Origin: Muraenolepis orangiensis
Lineage: Eukaryota > Chordata > Actinopteri > Gadiformes > Muraenolepididae
Assembly: GCA_027704905.1 (NCBI GenBank)
Contig: CM051005.1
Span: 25,086,203-25,150,202, forward strand
Length of the DNA: 64,000 nucleotides
Reading direction: 5' to 3'
Below the pieces are notes generated by a model, which saw only the letters and a list, made by a program, of their open reading frames with translations, was not told the origin of the DNA and ran no database searches. Positions 29,855 to 41,022 of this stretch are shown in pieces (positions within the stretch are counted from its first letter, which is position 1; each line of letters begins with the position of its first letter). Made by a program: the position numbers and the translations under genes.

Positions 29855-30021
29855 ACACCTTATAATAATAGCATACCGAACATTTCATAAATCAGGGATG
29901 TATAGATGTGGTTTTCTACATTGAAAGTGAGTTTTTGTAATGATGGGACAAATCATTGTCCAAATGATTGGACTTGGGTGAATTCAAGCCTTGGATAATC
30001 AATGATAAGACAAAGCAATTT

Positions 30022-30093
30022 GCATTGGTAGTATAGTGGTTAGCATAGCTGCTTCCCAAGCAGTTGACCCGGGTTCAATTCATGGCCAATGCA
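30022..30093 (+). pseudogene. tRNA-Gly class B, broken T-stem
   Basis: The 3' T-stem strand is CATGG, with two changes. The remainder is class B. Confidence 0.55.
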
Positions 30094-30264
30094 TAAGTCA
30101 CCGTATAATAATAGCATACAGAACATTTCATAAATATGGGATGTATAGATGTTGTTTTCTACATTGAAAGTTAGTTTTTGTAATGATGGGACAAATCACT
30201 GTCCAAATGATTGGACTTGGGTGAATTCAATTCTTGGATAATCAATGATAGGTCTAACATAGTT

Positions 30265-30336
30265 GCATTGGTGGTATAGTGGTAAGCATAGCTGCTTCCC
30301 AAGCAGTTGACCCGGGTTCGATTCCCGGCCAATGCA
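30265..30336 (+). tRNA. tRNA-Gly(CCC), class A
   Basis: Matches the reference throughout. Confidence 0.9.
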
Positions 30337-30507
30337 TTGTTAACCTTATAATAATAGCATACTGAACATTTCATTAATAGTGAATGTGTACATTTTGTTT
30401 TCTACATTGAAAGTGAGTTTTTGTAATGATGGGACAAATCACTGTCCAAATGATTGGACTTGGGTGAATTCAAGCCTTGGATAATCAATGATAAGACAAA
30501 GGAATTG

Positions 30508-30579
30508 GCATTGGTGGTATAGTGGTTAGCATAGCTGCTTCCCAAGCAGTTGACCCGGGTTCGATTCCCGGCCAATGCA
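30508..30579 (+). tRNA. tRNA-Gly(CCC), class F
   Basis: All stems pair. D-loop AGTGGTTA, B-box GGTTCGATTCC. Confidence 0.88.
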
Positions 30580-30750
30580 TAAGTCACCTTATAATAATAG
30601 CATACTGAACATTTCAGAAATATGGGATGTATAGATGTGGTTTTCTACATTGAAAGTGACTTTTTGTAATGATGGGACAAATCATTGTCCAAATGATTGG
30701 ACTTGGGTGAATTCAAGCCTTGGATAATCAATGATAAAACAAAGCAATTT

Positions 30751-30822
30751 GCATTGGTAGTATAGTTGTTAGCATAGCTGGTTCCCAAGCAGTTGACCCG
30801 TGTTCAATTCCCGGCCAATGCA
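30751..30822 (+). pseudogene. tRNA-Gly class D, C31 to G
   Basis: The anticodon-stem end pair is lost and G52 is T. Confidence 0.6.
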
Positions 30823-30993
30823 TAAATCGCCCTATAATAACAGCATACTGAACATTTCATAAATCTGGGATGTATAGATGTGGTTTTCTACATTGAAAGT
30901 GAGTTTTTGTAATGATGGGACAAATCATTGTCCAAATGATTGGACTTGGGTGAATTCAAGCCTTGGATAATCAATGACGAGACAAAGGAATTG

Positions 30994-31065
30994 GCATTGG
31001 TGGTATAGTGCTTGGCATAGCTGCTTCCCAAGCAGTTGACCCGGGTTCAATTCCCGGCCAATGCA
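30994..31065 (+). tRNA. tRNA-Gly(CCC) class C, clean stems
   Basis: Only the D-loop differs from class F. T-arm CCGGG-TTCAATT-CCCGG. Confidence 0.62.
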
Positions 31066-31236
31066 TAAGTCACCCTATAATAATAGCATACTGAACATTT
31101 CATAAATATGGGATGTATAGATGTGGTTTCCTACATTGAAAGTGAGTTTTTGTAATGATGGGACAAATCATTGTCCAAATGATTGGACTTGGGTGAATTC
31201 AATTCTTGGATAATCAATGATAGGTCTAACATAGTT

Positions 31237-31308
31237 GCATTGGTGGTATAGTGGTAAGCATAGCTGCTTCCCAAGCAGTTGACCCGGGTTCGATTCCCGG
31301 CCAATGCA
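31237..31308 (+). tRNA. tRNA-Gly(CCC), class A
   Basis: Matches the reference throughout. Confidence 0.9.
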
Positions 31309-31479
31309 TTAAACACCTTATAATAATAGCATACCGAACATTTCATAAATCGGGGATGTATAGATGTGGTTTTCTACATTGAAAGTGAGTTTTTGTAATG
31401 ATGGGACAAATCATTGTCCAAATGATTGGACTTGGGTGAATTCAAGCCTTGGATAATCAATGATGAAACAAAGCAATTA

Positions 31480-31551
31480 GCATTGGTAGTATAGTGGTTA
31501 GCATAGCTGCTTCCCAAGAAGTTGACCCGGGTTCAATTCCCTGCCAATGCA
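31480..31551 (+). pseudogene. tRNA-Gly GAAG class
   Basis: C40 to A and G64 to T. Confidence 0.7.
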
Positions 31552-31722
31552 TAAGTCACCCTATAATAATAGCATACTGAACATTTCATAAATATGGGAT
31601 TTATAGATGTTGTTTTCTACATTGAAAGTGAGTTTTTGTAATGATGGGACAAATCACTGTCCAAATGATTGGACTTGGTTGAATTCAAGCCTTGGATAAT
31701 CAATGATAAAACAATGAAAGCT

Positions 31723-32043
31723 GCATTGCTGGTATAGTGGTTAGCATAGCTGCTTCCCTAGCAGTTGACCCGTGTTAGATTCCCATCCAATGCATTAGTC
31801 ACCGTATAATATCAGAATACTGAACTTTCCAAAATGTGTTTCTTTTTGGCGTGGCACAAATTTTTTCTACATTTAAAGAAAGTTTTGTAATGATGTGGCA
31901 AATGATGGGACTCAAAGTAATGTGTGGCCTTAATCACTTGGCTACCCACGAAGAAAGCAGAATGGCAAACAGGGGTCCACCGGGATCTGTGCTCTGATCA
32001 CTCGATTCAAAGTAGAGAGCTCTAACCGTTACACCTTTGTACC
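31723..32043. pseudogene. Class E tRNA-Gly plus tRNA-Gln pseudogenes
   Basis: GCATTGC-type cassette with short connector. Confidence 0.85.
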
Positions 32044-32265
32044 CTGCTCAGCCTCAAAATATGTACATTTTAGCTTCACAGAAACCATTTGTCGAACTTG
32101 GAAGAAGGCAAACTGTAACAAGAATCCTAAAAAAAAAGACACTGGTCGGAATGCCAGTCACTACAAATCTCCCAAAGTTTTGAAAGGCTCTGTAGTGAGG
32201 ACAATGGATTAGCAGTCAATGACCATTCCGCCTTGCCACCAAAGCAGTACGCATAGCAGAAAACC

Positions 32266-32337
32266 TGGTTCCACCGAGATTTGAACTCGGATCACTGGAT
32301 TCAAAGTCCAGAGTGCTAACCGTTACACCATGGAACC
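32266..32337 (-). tRNA. tRNA-Gln(TTG)
   Basis: Complete copy with TTTT terminator. Confidence 0.92.
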
Positions 32338-32475
32338 CTGGTCAGCCATGGAAAATGTAAATGTAAGCTCCATAGCAACTCTTTGTTAAATCTGGATGAC
32401 AGTGAAGCACAACAGCGTTCATGAAACTTGGGTGAATTCAATTCTTGGATAATCAATGATAGGGCTAACGTAATT

Positions 32476-32547
32476 GCATTTGTGGTATAGTGGTAAGCAT
32501 AGCTGCTTCCCAAGCAGTTGACCCGGGTTTGATTCCCGGCCAATGCA
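32476..32547 (+). tRNA. tRNA-Gly(CCC) class A-prime
   Basis: T6-C67 mismatch and T-loop TTTGATT. Confidence 0.5.
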
Positions 32548-32718
32548 TTGTTAACCTTATAATAATAGCATACTGAACATTTCATTAATAGTGAATGTGT
32601 ACATTTTGTTTTCTACATTGAAAGTGCGTTTTTGTAATGATGGGACAAATCATTGTCCAAATGATTGGACTTGGGTGAATTCAATTCTTGGATAATCAAT
32701 GATAGCTCTAACATAGTT

Positions 32719-32790
32719 GCATTGGTGGTATAGTTGTAAGCATAGCTGCTTCCCAAGCAGTTGACCTGGGTTCGATTCCCGGCCAATGCA
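32719..32790 (+). tRNA. tRNA-Gly(CCC), G18 to T, C50 to T
   Basis: Same form as 13042. Confidence 0.55.
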
Positions 32791-32961
32791 TTAATCACCT
32801 TATAATAATAGCATACTGAACATTTCATAAATTGGGGATGTATAGATGTGGTTTTCTACATTGAAATTGAGTTTTTGTAATGATGGGACAAATCATTGTC
32901 CAAATGATTGGACTTGGGTGAATTCAAGCCTTGGATAATCAATGATAAAACAAAGCAATTT

Positions 32962-33033
32962 GCATTAGTAGTATAGTTGTTAGCATAGCTGCTTCCCAAG
33001 CAGTTGACCCGGTTTCAATTCCCGGCCAATGCA
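32962..33033 (+). pseudogene. tRNA-Gly class D, G6 to A, G53 to T
   Basis: The acceptor GCATTAG and T-stem CCGGT each lose a pair, and G18 is missing. Confidence 0.55.
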
Positions 33034-33204
33034 TAAATCGCCCTATAATAATAGCATACTGAACATTTCATAAATATGGGATGTATAGATGTGGTTTCCT
33101 ACATTGAAAGTGAGTTTTTGTAATGATGGGACAAATCATTGTCCAAATGATTGGACTTGGGTGAATTCAATTCTTGGATAATCAATGATAGGTCTAACAT
33201 AGTT

Positions 33205-33276
33205 GCATTGGTGGTATAGTGGTAAGCATAGCTGCTTCCCAAGCAGTTGACCCGGTTTCAATTCCCGGCCAATGCA
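33205..33276 (+). tRNA. tRNA-Gly(CCC) class A, G53 to T
   Basis: T-stem pair next to the loop lost, as at 18973. Confidence 0.55.
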
Positions 33277-33447
33277 TAAATCGCCCTATAATAATAGCAT
33301 ACTGAACATTTCATAAATATGGGATGTATAGATGTTGTTTTCTACATTGAAAGTGAGTTTTTGTAATGATGGGACAAATCATTGTCCAAATGATTGGACT
33401 TGGGTGAATTCAAGCCTTGGATAATCAATGATAAAAGAAAGCAATTT

Positions 33448-33519
33448 GCATTGGTAGTATAGTTGTTAGCATAGCTGCTTCCCAAGCAGTTGACCCGGGT
33501 TCAATTCCCGGCCAATGCA
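33448..33519 (+). tRNA. tRNA-Gly(CCC) class D, clean stems
   Basis: Only the D-loop and G9 differ from class F. Confidence 0.65.
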
Positions 33520-33690
33520 TAAATCGCCCTATAATAATAGCATACTGAACATTTCATAAATATGGGATGTATAGATGTGGTTTTCTACATTGAAAGTGAG
33601 TTTTTGTAATGATGGGACAAATCATTGTCCAAATGATTGGACTTGGGTGAATTCAAGCCTTGGATAATCAATGATAAGACAAAGGAATTG

Positions 33691-33762
33691 GCATTGGTGG
33701 TATAGTGCTTGGCATAGCTGCTTCCCAAGCAGTTGACCCGGGTTCAATTCCAGGCCAATGCA
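33691..33762 (+). tRNA. tRNA-Gly(CCC) class C, C63 to A
   Basis: Same form as 16762. Confidence 0.5.
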
Positions 33763-33933
33763 TAAGTCACCCTATAATAATAGCATACTGAACATTTCAT
33801 AAATATGGGATGTATAGATGTGGTTTCCTACATTGAAAGTGAGTTTTTGTAATGATGGGACAAATCATTGTCCAAATGATTGGACTTGGGTGAATTCAAT
33901 TCTTGGATAATCAATGATAGGTCTAACATAGTT

Positions 33934-34005
33934 GCATTGGTGGTATAGTGGTAAGCATAGCTGCTTCCCAAGCAGTTGACCCGGGTTCGATTCCCGGCCA
34001 ATGCA
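33934..34005 (+). tRNA. tRNA-Gly(CCC), class A
   Basis: Matches the reference throughout. Confidence 0.9.
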
Positions 34006-34176
34006 TTAAACACCTTATAATAATAGCATACCGAACATTTCATAAATCAGGGATGTATAGATGTGGTTTTCTACATTGAAAGTGAGTTTTTGTAATGATG
34101 GGACAAATCATTGTCCAAATGATTGGACTTGGGTGAATTCAAGCCTTGGATAATCAATGATGAAACAAAGCAATTT

Positions 34177-34248
34177 GCATTGGTAGTATAGTGGTTAGCA
34201 TAGCTGCTTCCCAAGAAGTTGACCCGGGTTCAATTCCCTGCCAATGCA
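34177..34248 (+). pseudogene. tRNA-Gly GAAG class
   Basis: C40 to A and G64 to T. Confidence 0.7.
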
Positions 34249-34419
34249 TAAGTCACCCTATAATAATAGCATACTGAACATTTCATAAGTATGGGATTTA
34301 TAGATGTTGTTTTCTACATTGAAAGTGAGTTTTTGTAATGATGGGACAAATCACTGTCCAAATGATTGGACTTGGTTGAATTCAAGCCTTGGATAATCAA
34401 TGATAAAACAATGAAAGCT

Positions 34420-34740
34420 GCATTGCTGGTATAGTGGTTAGCATAGCTGCTTCCCTAGCAGTTGACCCGTGTTAGATTCCCATCCAATGCATTAGTCACC
34501 GTATAATATCAGAATACTGAACTTTCCAAAATGTGTTTCTTTTTGGCGTGGCACAAATTTTTTCTACATTTAAAGAAAGTTTTGTAATGATGTGGCAAAT
34601 GATGGGACTCAAAGTAATGTGTGGCCTTAATCACTTGGCTACCCACGAAGAAAGCAGAATGGCAAACAGGGGTCCACCGGGATCTGTGCTCTGATCACTC
34701 GATTCAAAGTAGAGAGCTCTAACCGTTACACCTTTGTACC
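34420..34740. pseudogene. Class E tRNA-Gly plus tRNA-Gln pseudogenes
   Basis: GCATTGC-type cassette, 2697 bp from the previous one. Confidence 0.85.
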
Positions 34741-34962
34741 CTGCTCAGCCTCAAAATATGTACATTTTAGCTTCACAGAAACCATTTGTCGAACTTGGAA
34801 GAAGGCAAACTGTAACAAGAATCCTAAAAAAAAAGACACTGGTCGGAATGCCAGTCACTACAAATCTCCCAAAGTTTTGAAAGGCTCTGTAGTGAGGACA
34901 ATGGATTAGCAGTCAATGACCATTCCGCCTTGCCACCAAAGCAGTACGCATAGCAGAAAACC

Positions 34963-35034
34963 TGGTTCCACCGAGATTTGAACTCGGATCACTGGATTCA
35001 AAGTCCAGAGTGCTAACCGTTACACCATGGAACC
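34963..35034 (-). tRNA. tRNA-Gln(TTG)
   Basis: Complete copy with TTTT terminator. Confidence 0.92.
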
Positions 35035-35172
35035 CTGGTCATCCATGGAAAATGTAAATGTAAGCTCCATAGCAACTCTTTGTTAAATCTGGATGACAGT
35101 GAAGCACAACAGCGTTCATGAAACTTGGGTGAATTCAATTCTTGGATAATCAATGATAGGGCTAACGTAATT

Positions 35173-35244
35173 GCATTTGTGGTATAGTGGTAAGCATAGC
35201 TGCTTCCCAAGCAGTTGACCCGGGTTTGATTCCCGGCCAATGCA
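35173..35244 (+). tRNA. tRNA-Gly(CCC) class A-prime
   Basis: T6-C67 mismatch and T-loop TTTGATT. Confidence 0.5.
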
Positions 35245-35415
35245 TTGTTAACCTTATAATAATAGCATACTGAACATTTCATTAATAGTGAATGTGTACA
35301 TTTTGTTTTCTACATTGAAAGTGCGTTTTTGTAATGATGGGACAAATCATTGTCCAAATGATTGGACTTGGGTGAATTCAATTCTTGGATAATCAATGAT
35401 AGCTCTAACATAGTT

Positions 35416-35487
35416 GCATTGGTGGTATAGTTGTAAGCATAGCTGCTTCCCAAGCAGTTGACCTGGGTTCGATTCCCGGCCAATGCA
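35416..35487 (+). tRNA. tRNA-Gly(CCC), G18 to T, C50 to T
   Basis: Same form as 13042. Confidence 0.55.
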
Positions 35488-35658
35488 TTAATCACCTTAT
35501 AATAATAGCATACTGAACATTTCATAAATTGGGGATGTATAGATGTGGTTTTCTACATTGAAATTGAGTTTTTGTAACGATGGGACAAATCATTGTCCAA
35601 ATGATTGGACTTGGGTGAATTCAAGCCTTGGATAATCAATGATAAAACAAAGCAATTT

Positions 35659-35730
35659 GCATTAGTAGTATAGTTGTTAGCATAGCTGCTTCCCAAGCAG
35701 TTGACCCGGTTTCAATTCCCGGCCAATGCA
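35659..35730 (+). pseudogene. tRNA-Gly class D, G6 to A, G53 to T
   Basis: Same form as 32962. Confidence 0.55.
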
Positions 35731-35901
35731 TAAATCGCCCTATAATAATAGCATACTGAACATTTCATAAATATGGGATGTATAGATGTGGTTTCCTACA
35801 TTGAAAGTGAGTTTTTGTAATGATGGGACAAATCATTGTCCAAATGATTGGACTTGGGTGAATTCAATTCTTGGATAATCAATGATAGGTCTAACATAGT
35901 T

Positions 35902-35973
35902 GCATTGGTGGTATAGTGGTAAGCATAGCTGCTTCCCAAGCAGTTGACCCGGGTTCGATTCCCGGCCAATGCA
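35902..35973 (+). tRNA. tRNA-Gly(CCC), class A
   Basis: Matches the reference throughout. Confidence 0.9.
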
Positions 35974-36144
35974 TTAAACACCTTATAATAATAGCATACC
36001 GAACATTTCATAAATCAGGGATGTATAGATGTGGTTTTCTACATTGAAAGTGAGTTTTTGTAATGATGGGACAAATCATTGTCCAAATGATTGGACTTGG
36101 GTGAATTCAAGCCTTGGATAATCAATGATAAAACAAAGCAATTT

Positions 36145-36216
36145 GCATTAGTAGTATAGTTGTTAGCATAGCTGCTTCCCAAGCAGTTGACCCGGTTTCA
36201 ATTCCCGGCCAATGCA
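36145..36216 (+). pseudogene. tRNA-Gly class D, G6 to A, G53 to T
   Basis: Same form as 32962. Confidence 0.55.
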
Positions 36217-36387
36217 TAAATCGCCCTATTATAATAGCATACTGAACATTTCATAAATATGGGATGTATAGATGTTGTTTTCTACATTGAAAGTGAGTTT
36301 TTGTAATGATGGGACAAATCATTGTCCAAATGATTGGACTTGGGTGAATTCAAGCCTTGGATAATCAATGATAAAACAAAGCAATTT

Positions 36388-36459
36388 GCATTGGTAGTAT
36401 AGTTGTTAGCATAGCTGGTTCCCAAGCAGTTGACCCGTGTTCAATTCCCGGCCAATGCA
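36388..36459 (+). pseudogene. tRNA-Gly class D, C31 to G
   Basis: Same form as 14256. Confidence 0.6.
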
Positions 36460-36630
36460 TAAATCGCCCTATAATAATAGCATACTGACCATTTCATAAA
36501 TATGGGATGTATAGATGTGGTTTCCTACATTGAAAGTGAGTTTTTGTAATGATGGGACAAATCATTGTCCAAATGATTGGACTTGGGTGAATTCAATTCT
36601 TGGATAATCAATGATAGGTCTAACATAGTT

Positions 36631-36702
36631 GCATTGGTGGTATAGTGGTAAGCATAGCTGCTTCCCAAGCAGTTGACCCGGTTTCAATTCCCGGCCAATG
36701 CA
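36631..36702 (+). tRNA. tRNA-Gly(CCC) class A, G53 to T
   Basis: Last tRNA before the assembly gap. One T-stem pair lost. Confidence 0.55.
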
Positions 36703-36861
36703 TAAATCGCCCTATAATAATAGCATACTGAACATTTCATAAATATGGGATGTATAGATGTTGTTTTCTACATTGAAAGTGAGTTTTTGTAATGATGGGA
36801 CAAATCATTGTCCAAATGATTGGACTTGGGTGAATTCAAGCCTTGGATAATCAATGATAAA

Positions 36862-37861
36862 NNNNNNNNNNNNNNNNNNNNNNNNNNNNNNNNNNNNNNN
36901 NNNNNNNNNNNNNNNNNNNNNNNNNNNNNNNNNNNNNNNNNNNNNNNNNNNNNNNNNNNNNNNNNNNNNNNNNNNNNNNNNNNNNNNNNNNNNNNNNNNN
37001 NNNNNNNNNNNNNNNNNNNNNNNNNNNNNNNNNNNNNNNNNNNNNNNNNNNNNNNNNNNNNNNNNNNNNNNNNNNNNNNNNNNNNNNNNNNNNNNNNNNN
37101 NNNNNNNNNNNNNNNNNNNNNNNNNNNNNNNNNNNNNNNNNNNNNNNNNNNNNNNNNNNNNNNNNNNNNNNNNNNNNNNNNNNNNNNNNNNNNNNNNNNN
37201 NNNNNNNNNNNNNNNNNNNNNNNNNNNNNNNNNNNNNNNNNNNNNNNNNNNNNNNNNNNNNNNNNNNNNNNNNNNNNNNNNNNNNNNNNNNNNNNNNNNN
37301 NNNNNNNNNNNNNNNNNNNNNNNNNNNNNNNNNNNNNNNNNNNNNNNNNNNNNNNNNNNNNNNNNNNNNNNNNNNNNNNNNNNNNNNNNNNNNNNNNNNN
37401 NNNNNNNNNNNNNNNNNNNNNNNNNNNNNNNNNNNNNNNNNNNNNNNNNNNNNNNNNNNNNNNNNNNNNNNNNNNNNNNNNNNNNNNNNNNNNNNNNNNN
37501 NNNNNNNNNNNNNNNNNNNNNNNNNNNNNNNNNNNNNNNNNNNNNNNNNNNNNNNNNNNNNNNNNNNNNNNNNNNNNNNNNNNNNNNNNNNNNNNNNNNN
37601 NNNNNNNNNNNNNNNNNNNNNNNNNNNNNNNNNNNNNNNNNNNNNNNNNNNNNNNNNNNNNNNNNNNNNNNNNNNNNNNNNNNNNNNNNNNNNNNNNNNN
37701 NNNNNNNNNNNNNNNNNNNNNNNNNNNNNNNNNNNNNNNNNNNNNNNNNNNNNNNNNNNNNNNNNNNNNNNNNNNNNNNNNNNNNNNNNNNNNNNNNNNN
37801 NNNNNNNNNNNNNNNNNNNNNNNNNNNNNNNNNNNNNNNNNNNNNNNNNNNNNNNNNNNNN
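36862..37861. other. Assembly gap, exactly 1000 N
   Basis: The run is exactly 1000 N, which suggests a placeholder and not a measured distance. Left of it is array spacer; right of it is TTTC and then the LINE tail, which fits array spacer resuming just before the LINE. Unknown numbers of tRNA units may be missing. Confidence 0.98.
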
Positions 37862-39729
37862 TTTCAAGTCAAGTCAAGTCAAGTCAAGTTTATTGTCACT
37901 TCACAGTTTACAGTTTAGTATAAAGCAGTGATGTGAAATTCTTGTGTGCAATACCCGACGACAGACAGCAGTTATAAAATAAGATAAAATAAAAATAGAT
38001 AAAAAATAGAATAAAAAATAGAATAAAGAATATAAAATAAAAATAAAAAATGCAATTTATAAAATGCAAAAATCAGCACAGAAAAGAGCAATATATATAT
38101 ATAAATCAATGTAATAAAATATACATTGTTATATGTTATACGCCCTTGTTCAGCAGCCTGATGGCCTGACTGTGGAAGCTATCTCTAAGCCTATTTGTAC
38201 GACACTTGATACTGCGGTATCGCCTGCCTGATGGTAATAGTGAGTAAAGTTCGTGGCTGGGGTGGGCAATGTCTTTTATAATTATTTTGGCCTTGGCCAC
38301 GCACCGCTGGTTGTAAATGTCCAGGAGGGAGGGAGCTCACCTCCAACGATATACTGGGCCGTCCGCACCACCCTTTGAAGCGCTCTGCGCTCGAGTGCCG
38401 TGCAGTTCCCGTACCAGGCGGTGATACACCCTGTCAGAACACTCTCGATGGTGCCGTTGTAGAATGTTCTCAGGATGCGGGGGCCCATGCTGAATTTCTT
38501 CAGACGCCTGAGAAAATACAGGCGTTGTTGGGCCCTTTTCACCACGTGTGTGGTGTGCGTGGACCATGTGAGGTCCTCGGAGATGTGCACGCCGAGGAAC
38601 TTGAAGCTGCTGACCCTCTCTACTGCAACGCCGTCGATGGAGATAGGGCTGTGCTCTCCCCTCTGCCTCCTAAAGTCCACGATCAGCTCCTTGGTCTTCT
38701 TGACGTTGAGGGCGAGGCTGTTCTCCTGGCACCACTGCTCCAGCGATCCGACCTCCTCCCTGTAGGCTGTCTCGTCGTCGCCGGCGATCAGGCCCATCAC
38801 TGTCGTGTCGTCAGCAAACTTGACGATGACGTTGGAGCTGTGCATAGCCATGCAGTCGTGGGTGTAGAGGGAGTAGAGGAGAGGACTCAGCACGCATCCC
38901 TGGGGGGCTCCCGTGTTGAGGGTCAGTGGCTCTGATGTGGTGCTGCCCATCCTCACCACCTGGCGGCGGTCCGACAGGAGGTTCAGTATCCAGCTGCACA
39001 TGGATGGGGGTACGCCTAGACCTCTCAGCTTGGTGTCGAGCTTGGCAGGAACTATTGTGTTGAATGCTGAGCTGTAGTCCACAAACAGCATTCGCACATA
39101 ACAGTTCTTCCCCTCCAGGTGGGAAAGGGCAGTGTAGAGGGCCATGGCAATTGCGTCGTCCGTGGATCTATTTTGACGATATGCAAATTGCCATGGGTCC
39201 AGCGTGGTAGGTAACACGGAGCAAATAAAGTCCTTGACCAACCTCTCGAAGCATTTGCTAACGATCGAGGTGAGGGCCACAGGTCTGTAGTCATTCAGGC
39301 ATGTTACCTTGGTTTGTTTAGGGACAGGCACGATGGTGGATATCTTGAAGACCGCGGGGACAACAGCCTGGGACAGGGAGAGGTTGAAGATGTCTGCAAA
39401 GACTCCTGCCAACTGGTCTGCGCATGCTCTGAGGACGCGGCCCGGGATGTCGTCGGGGCCTGCCGCCTTACGGATGTTCAGCCGCTTAAAGGTGCGGCGC
39501 ACATCCGCCTCCGAGATGCGCAGCTGGCTGGTCTCCCCAGTCGGTGCTGGCTTCGGCGGGCTGCCGTTTACGTCGAACCGAGCAAAAAATGTATTTAGCT
39601 CTCCTGGGAGGGAGGTAGAGGAGTTCTCTACACAACTGGTTCTCCCTCTGAAGTTCGTTATCTTCTGCAGCCCCTGCCACATACCCCTCGCATCGTGTTT
39701 CTTGAATTTATCTTCCACTCTGTCCTTAT
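37862..39729 (-). mobile_element. Rex1/Babar-like LINE, copy 1, 5'-truncated
   Basis: The 3' end (+ strand left) carries five TCAAG repeats and an A/T-rich 3' untranslated stretch (about 37975-38110), the same as in the copies at 41023 and 56434. The coding part stops at 39729, where the 3' tail of an L2-like element abuts it. It shares with copy 3 the target TTTC before the tail and small variants such as 'gcacagaaaagagc', so copies 1 and 3 probably descend from one insertion. Clade assignment is by recalled protein similarity only. Confidence 0.85.
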
Positions 39730-39736
39730 CAATCAA
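38149..39736 (-). pseudogene. LINE reverse transcriptase fragment (copy 1)
   Basis: A 484-residue frame (38282-39736) begins within the L2 tail junction and enters the LINE protein at DRVEDKFKK. It then shows the reverse transcriptase core: YSSAFNT, GAPQGCVLSP and catalytic FADD, followed by the thumb/3' region with RRLKKF and TAWYGNC. A single G is missing near 38333 compared with copies 2 and 3. The frame therefore shifts after GGELP and ends 45 codons early. The endonuclease is absent, so the copy cannot move by itself. Confidence 0.85.
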
Positions 39737-41022
39737 TCAATCAATCAGATTTATTTATATAGCACATCTAAACATGACACACGTCAACCAGAGTGCTGTA
39801 CAGAGTGAATCAAAACAAACACTAAACAAACAGCATTACACATTTAGACAAAATACAGTTGGAAACACACAGTTAAACAGGGGGACAAATCAGGGAAACA
39901 GGGCACAAGTCAGGGTGAATCGGGGAACGCTAAGGAGTAGAGGTGTGTTTTGAGCCTAGACTTAAAGGTTTCAGTCGAGGGGGCAAGCCTAATGGAGGTG
40001 GGGATGCTGTTCCACAGGTTAGGGGCTGCGACAGCAAAGGCACGGCCCCCCTTGAGCTTAAGATTAGACCCCCGGACCGTCAGGAGCCTCTGATCAACTG
40101 ACCTGAGGGACCTGATGTTGGAGTAGGGGGAAAGGAGGTCTGAGATGTAGGAGGGGGCCAGTCCATTCAGGGCTTTAAACACGAACAACAGAACCTTAAA
40201 GTCTATTCTTTGGCGGACTGGAAGCCAGTGAAGGGAGGCAAGGACAGGGGTGATATGGTCTCTCCTACGAGTTCCGGTCAGTAGTCTCGCGGCAGCATTC
40301 TGAACCAGTTGTAGGCGGGATAGAGATGACTGGCTGATGCCGATATAGAGGGAGTTACAGTAATCTAAGCGGGATGAAACAAAAGCGTGGATAATCTTTT
40401 GAAGGTCTGCGGGGGAGAGAAGGGGTTTGAGCCTGGCAATGATGCGAATTTGAAAAAAACATGACTTCACTACTGCATTCACTTGTCTGTCAAATTTGAA
40501 TTGTGAGTCAAAAATCACCCCTAGGTTCTTGACATAGGGCTTGACAAGGGTGGACAGGTTGCCTAAACTGTTGGTGAGGGAAGTGACAGAATCTGGGGGG
40601 CCAAATAGGATTATTTCACTTTTGTTTTCATTGAGTTGGAGGAAGTTTTGTGCCATCCAACATTTAATGTCCTCTAGGCAGGACATAAGACTGTCTAGTT
40701 TGGACCGGTCATTGGGTTTCAGGGAAATATAAAGTTGTGTATCATCGGCGTAGCAATGAAAAGAAATGTTGTACTTCCGAATGATAACACCAAGGGGTAG
40801 CATGTAAAGGGAGAATAGAATGGGGCCAAGGATGGACCCTTGGGGGACACCACAGGAGAGGGGGGCGGAGGAGGAGGAGGAACTGCCGATGTTGACTGAA
40901 AAACTTCTATTGGTGAGATATGAGGATAACCAGGCTAAAGCAGTGCCACTGACACCTACTCCATGTTGGAGACGGTCTAACAAGATCATGTGATCTACAG
41001 TGTCGAATGCTGCGCTAAGATC
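39730..41022 (-). mobile_element. L2-like LINE, 3' part
   Basis: The 3' end has (ATCA)n repeats on the + strand at about 39728-39747 (TGAT repeats on the sense strand), followed by TATATAAATAAA, as I recall for fish L2 elements. It runs to 41022, where a second LINE splits it inside the reverse transcriptase. The other half begins at 44256. Confidence 0.85.
39910..41022 (-). pseudogene. L2-like reverse transcriptase, C-terminal part
   Basis: The frame reads DLSAAFDTVDHMILLDRL from 41022, then GVPQGSILGPILFS and catalytic YADD (residues 80-83 of the frame starting at 40989), then the 3' region typical of the group (RLDYCNSLY, LQLVQNAAARLLTGT, LHWLPVRQRI) up to a stop at 39910. A serine run (SSSSSS) precedes GVPQG. 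The N-terminal RT and endonuclease lie beyond the nested insertion. Confidence 0.85.

Larger units (their letters stand above)
29855..36861 (+). repeat. tRNA-Gly/tRNA-Gln tandem array, block 2
   Basis: Twenty-four tRNA-Gly loci continue at 243-bp steps in phase with block 1. Two cassettes (31723, 34420) are each followed by a tRNA-Gln. The block ends inside a spacer at the assembly gap. Confidence 0.95.

Noticed and set aside
36820..37923. Long open frames across the N run
   Set aside because: They exist only because N has no stop codons.
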